From Ianthella basta (taxonomy: Eukaryota; Porifera; Demospongiae; Verongiida; Ianthellidae), in contig OZ025878.1 in assembly GCA_964019415.1 (NCBI GenBank), positions 7,026,535 to 7,090,534 of the forward strand: a stretch of 64,000 nucleotides of DNA, read 5' to 3'. Each line of letters begins with the position of its first letter. The first letter of the stretch is position 1. Below, piece by piece: positions 38,917 through 63,950 of the stretch. Position numbers and translations under genes: made by a program. The notes under the pieces are model-generated. The model worked only from the letters and a program-made list of their open reading frames with translations. It ran no database searches and had not been told where the DNA came from.

Positions 38917-40638
38917 AATGGTATATTATTTATAGAACGGTATGCATGCAATTTATACATTTATCAAGATAAGACCTTTTCACATTTACATTTTCACTTA
39001 TACTCTGTTATAATACATACACGTATTTCACAGTACAGGATGCCGAACCAATAACTATAGACCACCTATTGTACATCATGCAACCTTGCATTGCTTGGCT
39101 TTAGAGTGTTGGCTATAAATACTGCTCAGGAACATAATCGTGCATTTCAAGTTACAACATATGAGGGTAATGTAATCATATGTAGATAATTGTTCCAGAA
39201 TGCGTTGGGATGACCTGTGGGCCAGCACTGTACATGCATGGACATGGTGTGAATTGTGTAGAAGATTGGGAGAAATAACATGTCTGGCGGAACTGCATGC
39301 TCAGGCTGCCTATAAGCCATGTAGCCTAACTAGATTTTTAGGTCTGGCTGTTATTGTCTTTATAGCTAATGTACTTCCTGGCCTGTGCATGTGACAGTCA
39401 CATACAGAGACAGCTTTCTCTTAGCTTATTCTGACTTGGCCTGACCACCTTTAAAGTGCTTCCTTTGGGCCTGTATGATTGTGACAATTTCAAATGCTAA
39501 TATATTTAGTGGCCTTGTTCTATACAGAATGCATCAAAACCTGAAATGTAAATGTCACCTAGGAGAGCATATTTGGTATGCAGCATAAATTATAACAATT
39601 ATATTGATTGATTATACTTACAATATCACTGTTAATGCACGGTCATGAAACTTGGTGGACATGGCCAGATGATCCCTCTGACTTGGGCAATTAGTGATTT
39701 TGCCTTAGTTATAGATAGTGGCAGAAAGACAGAGATAATTATGCACTTGGAATATGCATGGCACCATTGAGGTGGCATAAAATCACCTATGCAGTAGTAG
39801 AATCAATTTGCTCAGCTGCAGTTGATTCACAATCTGTGTGAAGCTGCTTACAATGCACATAACTATGATGACATTGTGCATCAAAATAGCAATGTAGCTA
39901 TCACGATCATGCAGCAATCTCTGATAAACCTGTCAGGTGCATACGATTTTGTTTCTTTGCCTGTCTCAGGCTTTCCCTTAGCTTCCAATTACGTAGAGAA
40001 GTTGATGTTGCTCTAGAAATTTCATCCCATGCAGGTACTCTTCTGACTGATTATTATAACAATTGGACAGCACAACAGTAGTCCATCCACTGGCCAGAGC
40101 CAGTCACAGGGGAGAGCCCATGCAGAAGAAAGACTCATGCAACAGTTACATTTAATATGTGTGTCTGAAAGGCAAGTTGGAGAACTAGCTAACCACACAC
40201 GTTGAAGAATGACTGCTATATATTGTTCCTTCCCCCACATTCTTCATCATGTGCAGTTCTCTAATTTACCTTCAGCTATATAGCTAGCTAGCTATTTGCA
40301 TGACATCAACAATCTATAGTGGTGTGTGCACAAGTAACTAGCTATATATGTTACGCGCATACCTCCAGCCTGCGCAAACCTCCAACTATTGCCCACGTTA
40401 TATAGTTACAAGTGGCTATACTATTAGCTAGTGTATGTATGCATACACATGCATCTCTGCAACAGTTACTGCGATCATGGATATACCGTGTCGCAGTGCT
40501 TCATTTGTTTTAGTTTTAGACTTGCGTGAATTTACTGTTACAGCATTACTTGTACAAAATTCACCGCCAAAATGTAATTCGGTTATGCCTGTGCTTACAT
40601 AGTTACGCATGGGCACAGCTTGTGGTCGATCAGTGGAA
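38917..40638. other. Intergenic region between genes 5 and 6, with a relic tail exon
   Basis: Positions 40032-40130 hold 'catgcag|gtactc' and then 'tggacagcacaacagtagtcc', a decayed tail exon equivalent to 14267-14345. About 39760-40640 is collinear with 13940-14747 upstream of gene 3. The rest (38917-39760) shows nothing recognisable. Confidence 0.5.
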
Positions 40639-53611
<12,973 letters not shown>

Positions 53612-53764
53612 TTTCATGCATGTTATATGTATCATATATATAGCCAAAGTTGTCGAAACGTATTATTAGACAGTTTGAATTAATAATATGTATTAAATTA
53701 TGTAGAACCATTTTCATAGAGCTATGGGAATGTACATGACAAATCTAACATACATAATGTAATT
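53612..53764. other. Immediate 3-prime flank of gene 6
   Basis: AT-rich sequence resembling the flank after the gene 3 tail (31030-31170; both contain 'catgacat/aatctaacat' and 'ttatgta'). It probably contains the polyadenylation region. Confidence 0.35.
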
Positions 53765-54342
53765 GGGGTGAGCGAAGCGAAGCCCCTCTCATCTGGGTGG
53801 TGCAAAAACCGGAAGTTTGGTACGTCGTGGTTGCGCAATAGTTTTTGGTACGTCGTAGTTGCGCAATAGTTTTTGGTACGTCAGGGTTGCGCAGTAGTAT
53901 TTGGTGCGTCGTGGTTGAGCAATAGTTTTTGGTACGTCGCAGTTGCGCAATAGCTTTTGGTACGTCCCGGTTGCGCAATAGTTTTTGGTACGTCGTGGTT
54001 GCGCAATACTTTACCTTATATAGAATGTTCGCTGCATTGTGCAATAGTTTATACTAAACAATAGGTGTGACGTAATAGCAAACAGCAAAACTACTAGTGA
54101 CGTCACGCCATTTGGTCGTTCTGCCATTTGCCATTTTGGCCAACCATTCTGAAATCAGCTGTAGTCTCCGTCATACCCAGACCCCACCCATCTGCCCGCC
54201 GGCAATATTATTATGACAGCATGCGCTACAACTAATTTCTAACTAAATCCTGATCGCAATTGTACGCATGTGTGCATGTATGTTCTTGATAATAATAAAA
54301 AAACATCGAGGACAAAAACAAAATAAACTTCCCGCTCACCCC
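53765..54342. mobile_element. Terminal-inverted-repeat element with an internal 29-nt tandem array
   Basis: The ends GGGGTGAGCG (53765) and CGCTCACCCC (54333-54342) are inverted. Inside, 'ggtacgtcgtggttgcgcaatagttttt' recurs about seven times from 53818 to 54010. Farther in, a full CRE (TGACGTCA) lies at 54098. No transposase frame is seen, so it would be a non-autonomous element. Confidence 0.6.
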
Positions 54343-55440
54343 CACAATGCCTTGCACTCGTCTAATATAATTATGTTATACCAATTCAGATGTGCACATT
54401 GCAGATGGTACATAGCTAGGGTACCCGGTACCTACTAAAGCATACTAGACTTATGGAATTAATTATAAGCTACATGTGTGCTTAATAATAATAGGGGAGC
54501 AAGACAAAATCCATCCATATATTGATCTAGCCAACTAATGTATAGGAGTTTTAGGCACTGTGAGGACTTCGTGCTTCCAAACTGTTAGCTAGCTAGCATC
54601 ATGCATTAACACTAGACTTCACATTCACTTTAGTACTAACAGCATGAGCAACCAACATATAATATCTGCATGTAGCTAAGCACTTAGCTATGACTAAATT
54701 ATATAGGTTGCAACTGATCTAGAATGTTCCATATATAATATAGTGCCACCATGAACTTTAAAGGCTCTCAACACACAGATATACCGTATGGCATCAACAC
54801 ATGCTTGTGTTTAGCTAGCTGGTGCACGGGTGCAGGCATACTGTCCAGAGCCATTACATAGTTGTTATTATACCATAATTATATAAGTGCTGAGTCTGCT
54901 GACCATTGTCATGCAAAAATTGCAAAGGAAGCCATTTTGTACTAAGTTACAAAATCTATCCGCGGGTGAAACCCATTCCTGGTCCTGAATGTTGCTGTGC
55001 CAAAAGTGTCAACATTAGAAATTGCTTCCTCCGAGCCTGTGGTATATATTGCTATCAATTGTAGGCGTAGCTACATAGAATGGGTCATGGTTTAGCATTT
55101 CATACAGTTATTAAATCATATGTAATTTTTGAAATTCAGTGAATTCCCAGACATTAATTTTTGTGAAATTCTAGAGATTATAAAATTCTTACATTCTTCT
55201 CAACAGTAGTCAGACGTTCCGCGACCCCTCCTCATGGAAGGGTCAGGTTAAGTCTAATACATTGACTTGTGCAACACGCCACAATGGTTGCGTGCCCAAG
55301 CTGTGATTTGATGTTGTAGTGGAATGATTACATGACTTCAGTGGCGTGTAGTTATTACAATTCTGGTCCTGCAGCTGGTGTCGATGAATGCAGAAAGATG
55401 GTCATTTCATCATAATTATATAAGTTCCTTTCATAAGCAA
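54343..55440. other. Intergenic DNA without recognisable content
   Basis: AT-rich, with many 'tagctagcta' runs. I see no gene. Confidence 0.4.
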
Positions 55441-55451
55441 AATTAGGCATG

Positions 55452-55610
<159 letters not shown>

Positions 55611-56160
55611 TGCACCTGCACATTATTATTCTGTAATCACCTGCCAATGTGTGTGGCCATGTACATCTGTGTATGCATGTATGCATAAGTATTCATCCAC
55701 AGGACTGTTTCCAAAATGAACATACATTGACATACAGCATGCACTATTCATGACAGCCATCAAAGTGTGGCACCTGTACTTGTTATCACTGTAGGTATGT
55801 GACTCACTGTGTGCCAGATACTGCAGATGTGCTGCATAAGGGGTAAATACTCTTTAGCTATCAATGATTGATAGGGCAAAGTTCTACTCATTTCGTCCTC
55901 ATCTCTGTACACATTGACAAGCTGCAACTGCATGTGGTGCATTCCCATATAGCCACCTTCCCATTACTAGCAGTTGTTCATCTTATAGTGAGGTGCATGC
56001 ATTTAGTTCAGGGCTGACAAGCCTGCATTCTCTCCCATCAACAGATTCCCTTCTCTGCCCATGCTAGTGACCCCAACTATCACCTCGTCATCCCATCCCC
56101 ACATTTGCCTACCCATCACCTCCTCCTCACTCTACTTTCTCACCCCTTTCCTCCTATCAG

Positions 56161-56295
56161 AAATCTACCTATGAGTGATCATGAACCTCTTCCCAGCTTG
56201 ACCTCTGACCATCAAAGGGGGACAGCACAATAGTGGTCCAGCCACTGCCACCAGAGCCACACAAGAGAGCTCCTCCATGCACTTGCAACAACTAG
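56161..56295 (+). pseudogene. Relic Rab tail exon upstream of the kinase-Rab gene
   Basis: After 'ctcctatcag' the sequence starts AAATCTACCTATGA, an EIY start as in functional tails but with an in-frame stop after four codons. 'gacagcacaatagtggtcca', 'ccaccagagcc' and 'tgcacttgcaacaactag' align with the gene 5 tail. No matching GTPase exon survives upstream. Confidence 0.65.
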
Positions 56296-56539
56296 TGCAT
56301 CAAGTGTTGCCCAAATGACACCTAACGAGTGGGTTCCTAAGTGTAGTAGTATATGGTAGTTACATACACCTCTGTGATGAGTGCGTATACTTGCTATAGT
56401 GTTACCAATTACGCAGCCCTGTCTTATATAATTTCACTGTTGCGATGGTGTAATAGCTACAGGAGTATACGTAGGATCTCGAGCCATTCATCACCGCGAT
56501 TATATAGGAGTTCTCCTGTGTGAGTGTCCAGTCCCTTTG

Positions 56540-59366
56540 ATGGCAGAGAAACCAGTCCACGTGTCCAAGTTTTCCGGCTTGCTCCTGTCGAATGTGGTGT
56601 TTACCGATACCGTTCTCGGTAGAGGGTCCGACGCGACTGTGCACGCCGTGGAGTGGAGCGGTACTACATGCGCCGCCAAGCGTCTCCATGAGATTTTGCT
56701 TGAAGACGCCTCGCCAGGAGGAGCGGATAGATTCCTAAGCAATTTTGAGGAGGAGTGCTTAAGGTGGTCGAAGCTACGCCACCCCGCTGTGGTTCAGTTC
56801 CTCGGTGTGTATTTGGAGCCTCGATCTCGCCTGCCGGTGCTCATCATGGAGAAGATGGACACCAGTCTTCGAAGATACTTGGAGGATCACAGCAAAGAGG
56901 AGTTTCCTCTCCATCTCAAGGCGTTAGTACTTCGCCAGGTGGCCCAAGCTCTTGCCTATCTCCATGCACAGAAGCCTCCTCTTGTTCATCACGACTTGAG
57001 TCCAAATAATGTCTTGCTGAATAAGGACTCTTTCATCACTAAAGTTACTGACTTTGGAATGAGTCGAACGGCCGATCCATTGTTACTCACCAGAAAATCC
57101 TCTGTGAAAGGCACTTTAGCATTCATGGCCCCTGAGGCTTTACAGTATCCTCCTCAATACAGCGAAACGTTGGACATTTTCTCCTTTGGAAGCATCATCA
57201 TTACCACTCTCACCCATGAGTGGCCCAACCCAAGCCAGCCTACCTACATCAAAGGGAGCAAGATTGTTGGCCGGAGTGAGCTTCAGCGACGTGAGCAGTA
57301 TTGTCAAATGTTCACTGCAGAAGAGAGGAAACTGTTTTCGCCCATTGTCCGACGGTGCTTAGAGAATGCACCAGACAAGCGTCCATCCAGTGCAGTGCTA
57401 GTGGGGGAGCTGCAGCGCATCGAGGCATCCATTCCAAAAAGTGGTCCTACCTCTACTCCTGCTGAGCAACCATCAGCAGCAGATCTAGAAGGCGAAGCAC
57501 AACAGAAGCCCCAGGGAACAGGCCTAGTGGAGAGGTTTAGAGGTCTGACCACCAGGTTGAGAGGTTCACAAGCAGGTACACTATAGCTGATTGGGATGTT
57601 ATTAAGAATAACCAGTACAGTTTGTGTAATATATGGAATATATCACCAAAACATCCCCTGAAATTGTGGAATTTCTATATAATAATACCGTTACCAGGGA
57701 TACCATGCATGCCAATTAGGAGTTATAGGCCTGAGAAAACACGAGGTAGTTGGATACAGTAGCCCATTATACCATGAATAATAAATTGTCAGCAAGATAG
57801 ATATATTGCATTAATATTATAGTCTCTCCTCACGTTCTCTGTTTAGCTGTATACAACCAGCCCAAGACAGCACAAGAAGAAAAAGATCGTGTCTTGAGAG
57901 GTAACCATGCAGGTTATTTGCAATGATTTTTAATTCAATGTCAAGCAAAGATTTGTGCATGCCTACATATACAATGCTGTTCTCCTTGGACTTCCGTTCC
58001 ACCACATTGTGAAGTACTAGAACACAAGATGCATGAGTATACCAAGCTGTATTGCCTTAAATTACGCCACTCCATGAATGGACTGTACCATACTGATGTC
58101 ATTATTCTTGGTACAAAACACTATACAGAACCAGGAGACCAGAGCACGCATTAGAACCTGCATGTTTCATATCAAGTTTCAAAACTGATAGTAGGGAGTA
58201 CAAAGTCTATATACGCTTGTCAGTGAATTGACAGGCAAATTTAATCAATGAAATTTTTTACCTCCTTTAATGGTGAATTTTGCAAGTGCTGCATGAGTGA
58301 CTGTACATGTGTCATAACATAGGTGGTTGATAAGGACGTCACTATGTAAGTATAGTTGTGCTGTATTATAGTAATTGCTCCTCTCTTCTCCTCTCCCTCA
58401 CTTTCCCTAGTCGTTGTGCTTGGGGATGCAGTGGGCAAGACCAACCTCATTACACGCTTTGTAAATAATGAGTTCTCATGTTCTGACAGCTATACACTAG
58501 AAGATGTATTTGAAACCAGCTTTGAAGTAGGCTCCAAGGTGATCAAGGTACAAATATTGGATACAGGTTTGTGTGTGCTCATTCATTATGCTATAGAGCT
58601 ATATATTCGCATCACAATCCACATCAACCCTGTTCTCTATAATTATACATAAGTCTTTAGAAACATTCCCTACATACCCACATTACATTGCAAATTATTA
58701 TTGTTCGTGTGAACTTTGGTTCATTGGCTCTTGATCGAGACACTGCATGTATGTAGTCCTATGCACATTATATGACAGTCATTCTTATAGTTACAAAGCA
58801 TTTATGATTATGACTATGTCATGCAGAATAAGTATGTTCATACTGGGACGATAGCAGATCACCCAGACCAATGGTCTGTATGAACGGCTCCCTATTAATT
58901 TAGACAGTTCTCCATAATCTGTGAACCTTAGGTGGCATTTCATGTCCTTTAGTAAGAGTTTTGACAAGAATACAGTGCATCTTGACACTCATTATAGTGT
59001 GCATAATTTTTCTGCCTCACATGGTACTGCTATTATGATGACAAGAAGGGAATTACGTAAGGTTGCTAAAGCTAATTAGCCATTAATATGCTTGTTGGCG
59101 GTTTTGAACAGATTATCATCAATTAATATTAGCTGCAGTCGATAACAGAATTATGGTAAATCAGTATATCTATAGTACTTGCATACATAAGAGTATAATT
59201 ATATATATTATGATGAAGTGTGGGTTGTATACCATGCAGGTGCAACCATACATACTTCAGTGTGTGAGTGAGTGTGTGTGTGGTGACAGGTAGTTATCAC
59301 TTGATCTGCCTCTGCAGCCAGTACTGAAGGTTTTTCTGCTATTCATGACACGCATATGTAAGTTGG

Positions 59367-59444
<78 letters not shown>

Positions 59445-61483
59445 GCGTGTGTGTGTGTGTGTGTGCATGTGTGTATATGTGTGTGTATGAAACAATGTCA
59501 CATAGCTGTATTTGCTGTATTTGCATGTCTTCTCCTTTCCATTCTAATTTCGCTCAACAACCCTCATCCCTACAGCTTTTCACATCCTTCCTCCACACAC
59601 ACAGGAAAGGGTCCCATGCTGCCATATTGGTGTACAGCATTACAGCGCATTGGACGTTCTATCCAGTAAAACATAAAATCGAACAGTGCCGGAGAGGTGG
59701 AGACCCAAACATGGTCATCATGCTGGTTGGGACCAAATGTGACCTGGAAGACAACCGGGAAGTGCCCACAGCTGAGGCAAAGGCATTTGCTAAAGAGAAC
59801 TCTGTATTATTCTTTGAGACATCTGCTAAGGATGGTACAAATGTGGAGGCAGCGTTTCACAGCCTTCTGACAGGTCAGCAGTGTACACGTGTTACAGTAA
59901 TCAGCACCTCCATTATCGATGCACAGAATATATTTGTGTAGCTGCCATGGGCAGTCACCAAAATTATATATATCAGTATGAATTTTACAATTGATGCTGC
60001 ATGGTTGTAAAATCCTTTTTCATGTATTAGCAGAGTGATCATGACCCTTCCTTCTTAAGCTTGACTGTGAATTATGGAGTGTAGAGAGAGGAGGAGGGGG
60101 AAGATGGTGCAAATTAGTTCTCTGCATGTCACTGCAAGTGTCACTAACACACTGTAAGGGAAGGGAAATAATTGTGACCACGGCTTCGAAATTTAACTAT
60201 GATAATGTATGCTCTAGCTTTCAATCAGCACCCTTTACACATGGAAGCAATTGTCAATACACTTGTGATAGTAGTTGAATGAACACAATTCAAATAATTC
60301 ACAGATGCCGAATATTTGTAAGGAATGTTGTATTCCCCGGTGAAGTTCACTGGAGCACCAGATGCCCAATGTTTGCAGGGGATGCCGTTTTCCCCAGCAA
60401 AGTTAACTGGGCACAAGATGCCCAATGTTTGCAGGGGATGCCATATTCCCCGGTGAAGTTCACTGGAGCACCAGATGCCCAATGTTTGTAGGGGATGCCG
60501 TATTCCCCAATGAAGTTCACTGGTGCACCAGATGCCCAATGTTTGCAGGGGATGCCGTTTTCCCCAGCAAAGTTGACTGGGCACAAGATGCCCAATGTTT
60601 GCAGGGGATGCCGTATTCTCCAGCGAAGTTCACTGGGGCACCAGATGCTCAATGTTTGCAAGGGATGCCATATTCCCCAGTAACGTTCACTGGAGCACCA
60701 GATGCCCAATGTTTGCAAGGGATGCCGTATTCCCCGGTGAAGTTCACTGGTGCACCAGATGCCCAATGTTTGCAGGGGATGCAGTATTCCCCGGCAAAGT
60801 TCACTGGGCACAGATGCCCAGTGTTTGCAGGGGATGCTGTTTTCCCCAGCAAAGTTCACTGGGCACCAGATGCTCAATGTTTGCAGAGGATGCCATATTC
60901 AGTGAATTATGGAGTGCAGGGAGAGAAGGAGGGGAAGAATTCGAAGGAGCTAATTAGTTCTCTGCATGTCACTGCAAGTGTCACTAACACACTGTAAGGG
61001 GAGAGAAATGATTGTGACCACGGCTTCGAATTCCAACCGTGATAATGCATCATCAAGCTTTTGATTAACACCCCTTACACATGGACCCCTTTAACCCAGG
61101 TTGAACCTGAGTTCAACCCGGTTGCATGTCCGGCCATGTGAAAGCTAGGGTGTAGAACTTTATATACGTGCATAGACATATACCACACTTTCTACTAATA
61201 AGTATTTGTACCTATACACAAAGTGTGAATTTCACTCTATTATAATATCCTAACCTTTAATTTTGTCCCATGTATTACATAACATATACAGGTGTAACAC
61301 AGTTACTGCTGCTATACATGTTAGTGCTATCCTTGAGTAGATAATGATTAAGTTATTGAGTGCATGCCATTGATAACACTGAATTGTCTTTCTTCCTCAA
61401 CATAATTCTTAGAAACCTACCGGATTCAGAACTCATTGTCAAAAAGGAAATGGAAAAGAGGAAGCAAATCAAAGAATAAGTGA
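56540..61483 (+). CDS. Gene 7: protein kinase-Rab GTPase fusion
   Basis: Exon 1 (56540-57575) encodes a TKL-like kinase of about 345 residues: Gly-loop GRGSDATV (27-34), Lys47 in CAAKR, catalytic VHHDLSPNNV (Asp152), TDFGMSR (171-176) and GTLAFMAPEAL. It ends on a phase-1 donor. In-phase exons follow: 57847-57900 (AVYNQPKTAQEEKDRVLR), 58411-58566 (P-loop), 59318-59357 (switch II), 59605-59873 and 61413-61483. The GTPase is divergent. The P-loop is GDAVGKT, one residue short, WDTAGQE is replaced by LDTASTE so the catalytic Gln position is lost, and G4 is GTKCD. ETSAKD is intact. The tail ends KRGSKSKNK, with no Cys but strongly basic. The ATG at 56540 is chosen because the second kinase has the same MAE start. 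Without splicing, the kinase frame ends three residues later (57586). Confidence 0.78.
59371..59470. repeat. (TG)n microsatellite in gene 7
   Basis: It begins only about 15 nt downstream of the donor of exon 59318-59357 and runs about 100 nt with GC interruptions. Confidence 0.95.
60067..61084. repeat. 57-nt minisatellite flanked by 180-nt direct repeats
   Basis: About ten copies of a 56-57 nt unit ('ccagatgcccaatgtttgca', 'ggggatgccgtattcccc', 'agttcactgg') span 60323-60898. On each side is a direct repeat from 'gtgaattatggagtg' to 'cttacacatgg' (60067-60244 and 60902-61084). The unit is nearly 19 codons, so frames stay open on both strands, but these are not genes. The block lies in the last intron of gene 7. 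Confidence 0.85.
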
Positions 61484-61877
61484 TATTTATTGAATTATGA
61501 TAATAATGTACATGTATAATTATGTAGTTGTTATGTTGATCTAAATTTGCATAATTTTTATACTATATACGCTATACTTGTATCTATATTATACGTATAT
61601 GGCCTTTACATGTATTAATCATATTTATATATGTACATACGTACATGATCACATGCCACATGGATGATTGAATTTATCAAAGATGTACCATTCTAATAAG
61701 CTATAGCTAAAGTTAGTTATGCAGTGTGAGCAGTATACCAAGCTGCATACATCTTTATATCAGCTAGTTATATAACTGGGGGATGTTTCAAAGCCAGCAA
61801 AAATTTACCGCTTATCATTTATACAGCTAGCGATAAAGAATTCCAATTGCGCAATGAGGTCATCCAACCATTTCACA

Positions 61878-63950
61878 ATGGCGGAACAACCTGAACAGTT
61901 GTCAAAGTTCTCCAGTTTGCTTATCGCGAACGTGGTCTTCACGGACACTGAACTCGGTAGAGGGGCCGACGCTACTGTGTACGCTGTGAAGTGGAAGGGT
62001 ACTACGTGTGCCGCCAAGCGCCTACATAAGGTTCTACTCGAAGACGCCTCGCCAGAAGGAGTGGATAGGCTCATCAGCAATTTTGATCAGGAATGCTTAA
62101 CTTGGTCAGAACTGCGCGATCCCAGTGTAGTTCAGTTCCTCGGTGTGTATTTTGAGCCTCGATCTCGCCTGCCGGTGCTCATCATGGAGAAAATGGACAC
62201 CAGTCTTTGGAGATATTTGAAGGATCACAGCAAGGACGAGTTCCCCCTCCATCTCAAGGCATTCGTACTTCGTCAAGTTATCCAAGCTCTTACCTATCTC
62301 CACGAGCAGACGCCTTCCCTTGTTCATCACGACTTGAGTCCGAATAATGTCTTGCTTAAAGTGGGCTCTTTCATGACCAAAGTGACCGACTTTGGGATGA
62401 GCCGAGCTGTCAACCCATCCATTCTCACTAGGAAAACCTCTGTCAAAGGTACGCTGGCATTCATGGCTCCAGAGGCTTTGCAAGATCCTCCACGTTACAA
62501 TGAGAAGTTGGACGTCTTCTCCTTCGGCAACATCATCCTCACCACTCTCACCCATGAGTGGCCCAACCCACTCCCTCCCACATATCTCAAGGGAAAGAAG
62601 GTTATGGGCCGGAGCGAACTCCAGAGACGCGAACAATATTGCGAATTGTTCACTGCAGAAGAGAAGAAATTGTTTTCACCCATTGTCCAACGGTGTTTAA
62701 AGAATGCACCAGACAAGCGACCGTTCAGTGCAGTGCTACTGGAGGAGCTACAGCACATCAAGCAATCCCTTACTCCAGTTGAGCAAACATCCACAGGAGA
62801 GGGTGAAGTGCAGCAGAAGACCAGGAGAACAGGCCTGGGAGAGTTCTTCAGAGGTCTGACCACCAGACGGAGACGCTCACAGGGAGATAGACCAAGAGCT
62901 ACTTTCGAAGGTAACTTGTTAGGATATTGGTAAGGCGTGACATTGTCTTAATATTTACGTAATACTAGCAGGCCCTGGGTTATTGGCAGTTTACCAGTGC
63001 CTTATTTGTTGATTGCATTGCACCTATATATTGCTAATATCAAAACAGAAGTGTGTAAAAGACTGTAGACACGGGATTTCCAATTAGGTTTGTAACTTAT
63101 TTTGTAACTTGCTGTCAAATTACATTACCAAAAGGCCACCTATACAGTGCAATACACCTATGCAATGTGAACATTTTTGAAGAAGAAAACATGGGGAATT
63201 GGTGTTGTGGTGAATGCAGGATGTCTTTGTTAGTGAGTTAATTAATATCATAGAAAAGCGGTCATTAGCTGCACTATAGCTTATCCTCTAATACAGCTTT
63301 GCAGAACTACTCTTTGGCTTTATTTGTTGCCATTGTATTTGAATGGGGTTTTCCTGAATCTGCTGGAAACTCCCCCCACAAAATTACAGGCTACTAGGCT
63401 AGTGGAATTGTTCTTTCTTCATCTCCTTCCAGCCAAGAACACCCATACACTAGTGGCTGGAAAAAAAAACAGCAGTCACCAGAATATTGCCAGTATTGGT
63501 AAGTAGGTAGACAAGTGGCCAGTCCTGAATGTTGGCCAGTGCAGAAAGGTAGAAAGTATTGCTCTTACTTCATTTCCTTCCAGCCAAGGACACCCGTACA
63601 ACAGTGACAGAGAAAGAACCCAACAGTGACCACAGAGTTGCTGGTGTTGGTACGTATGAACAAGTGGCCAGTCCTGAATGTTTGTCAGTGCAGAAAGGTA
63701 GACAGTTTGCTCTTTCTTCATCTCCTTCCAGCCAAGAACACCCGTACAACAGTGACAGAGAAAGAACCCAACAGTGACCGCAGAGTTGCTGGTGTTGGTA
63801 CGTATGAACAAGTGGCCAGTCCTGAATGTTTGTCAGTGCAGAAAGATAGACATGCAGTATTGCTCTTTCTTCATCTCCTTCCAGCCAAGGACACCCGTAC
63901 AACAGTGACAGAGAAAGAACCCAACAGTGACCACAGAGTTGCTGGTGTTG
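61878..63950 (+). CDS. Gene 8: second protein kinase with tandem linker exons (partial, continues right)
   Basis: Exon 1 (61878-62910) encodes a kinase closely similar to gene 7: GRGADATV, Lys47 in CAAKR, VHHDLSPNNV, TDFGMSR, GTLAFMAPEAL. An upstream in-frame ATG at 61854 is possible, but the MAE start matches gene 7. The phase-1 donor at 62911 leads to 66-nt exons at 63433-63498, 63584-63649, 63732-63797 and 63885-63950, each beginning AK(D/N)T and bounded by 'ccag' and GT. The same linker type occurs in CARD gene 2 (8752-8823). By analogy with gene 7, Rab exons are expected beyond the window, but none is seen here. Reading through the donor would end the protein at 62933. Confidence 0.75.
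63433..63950 (+). repeat. Four tandem units of about 150 nt, each containing one 66-nt exon
   Basis: Exon starts are spaced 151, 148 and 153 nt. Units 2-4 are nearly identical in exon (AKDTRTTVTEKEPNSDHRVA) and intron ('aacaagtggccagtcctgaa'). The first is more diverged (AKNTHTLVAGKKNSSHQN). Each exon is 22 codons with phase-1 borders, so copy number can change without a frameshift. The last unit reaches the window edge. Confidence 0.9.

Noticed and set aside
60323-60898. Possible CRISPR-like array
   Set aside because: The whole unit is repeated with no unique spacers, and the context is an animal gene intron.
60225-60997. Frames of 120-190 codons on both strands with a repeated GDAVFP / LQTLGIW pattern
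   Set aside because: They come from a 57-nt minisatellite whose length is nearly a multiple of three. Both strands are open, and the block lies within an intron.
62106-62636. Minus-strand frame of 176 codons opposite the kinase
   Set aside because: Shadow of the coding strand, with no recognisable domain.
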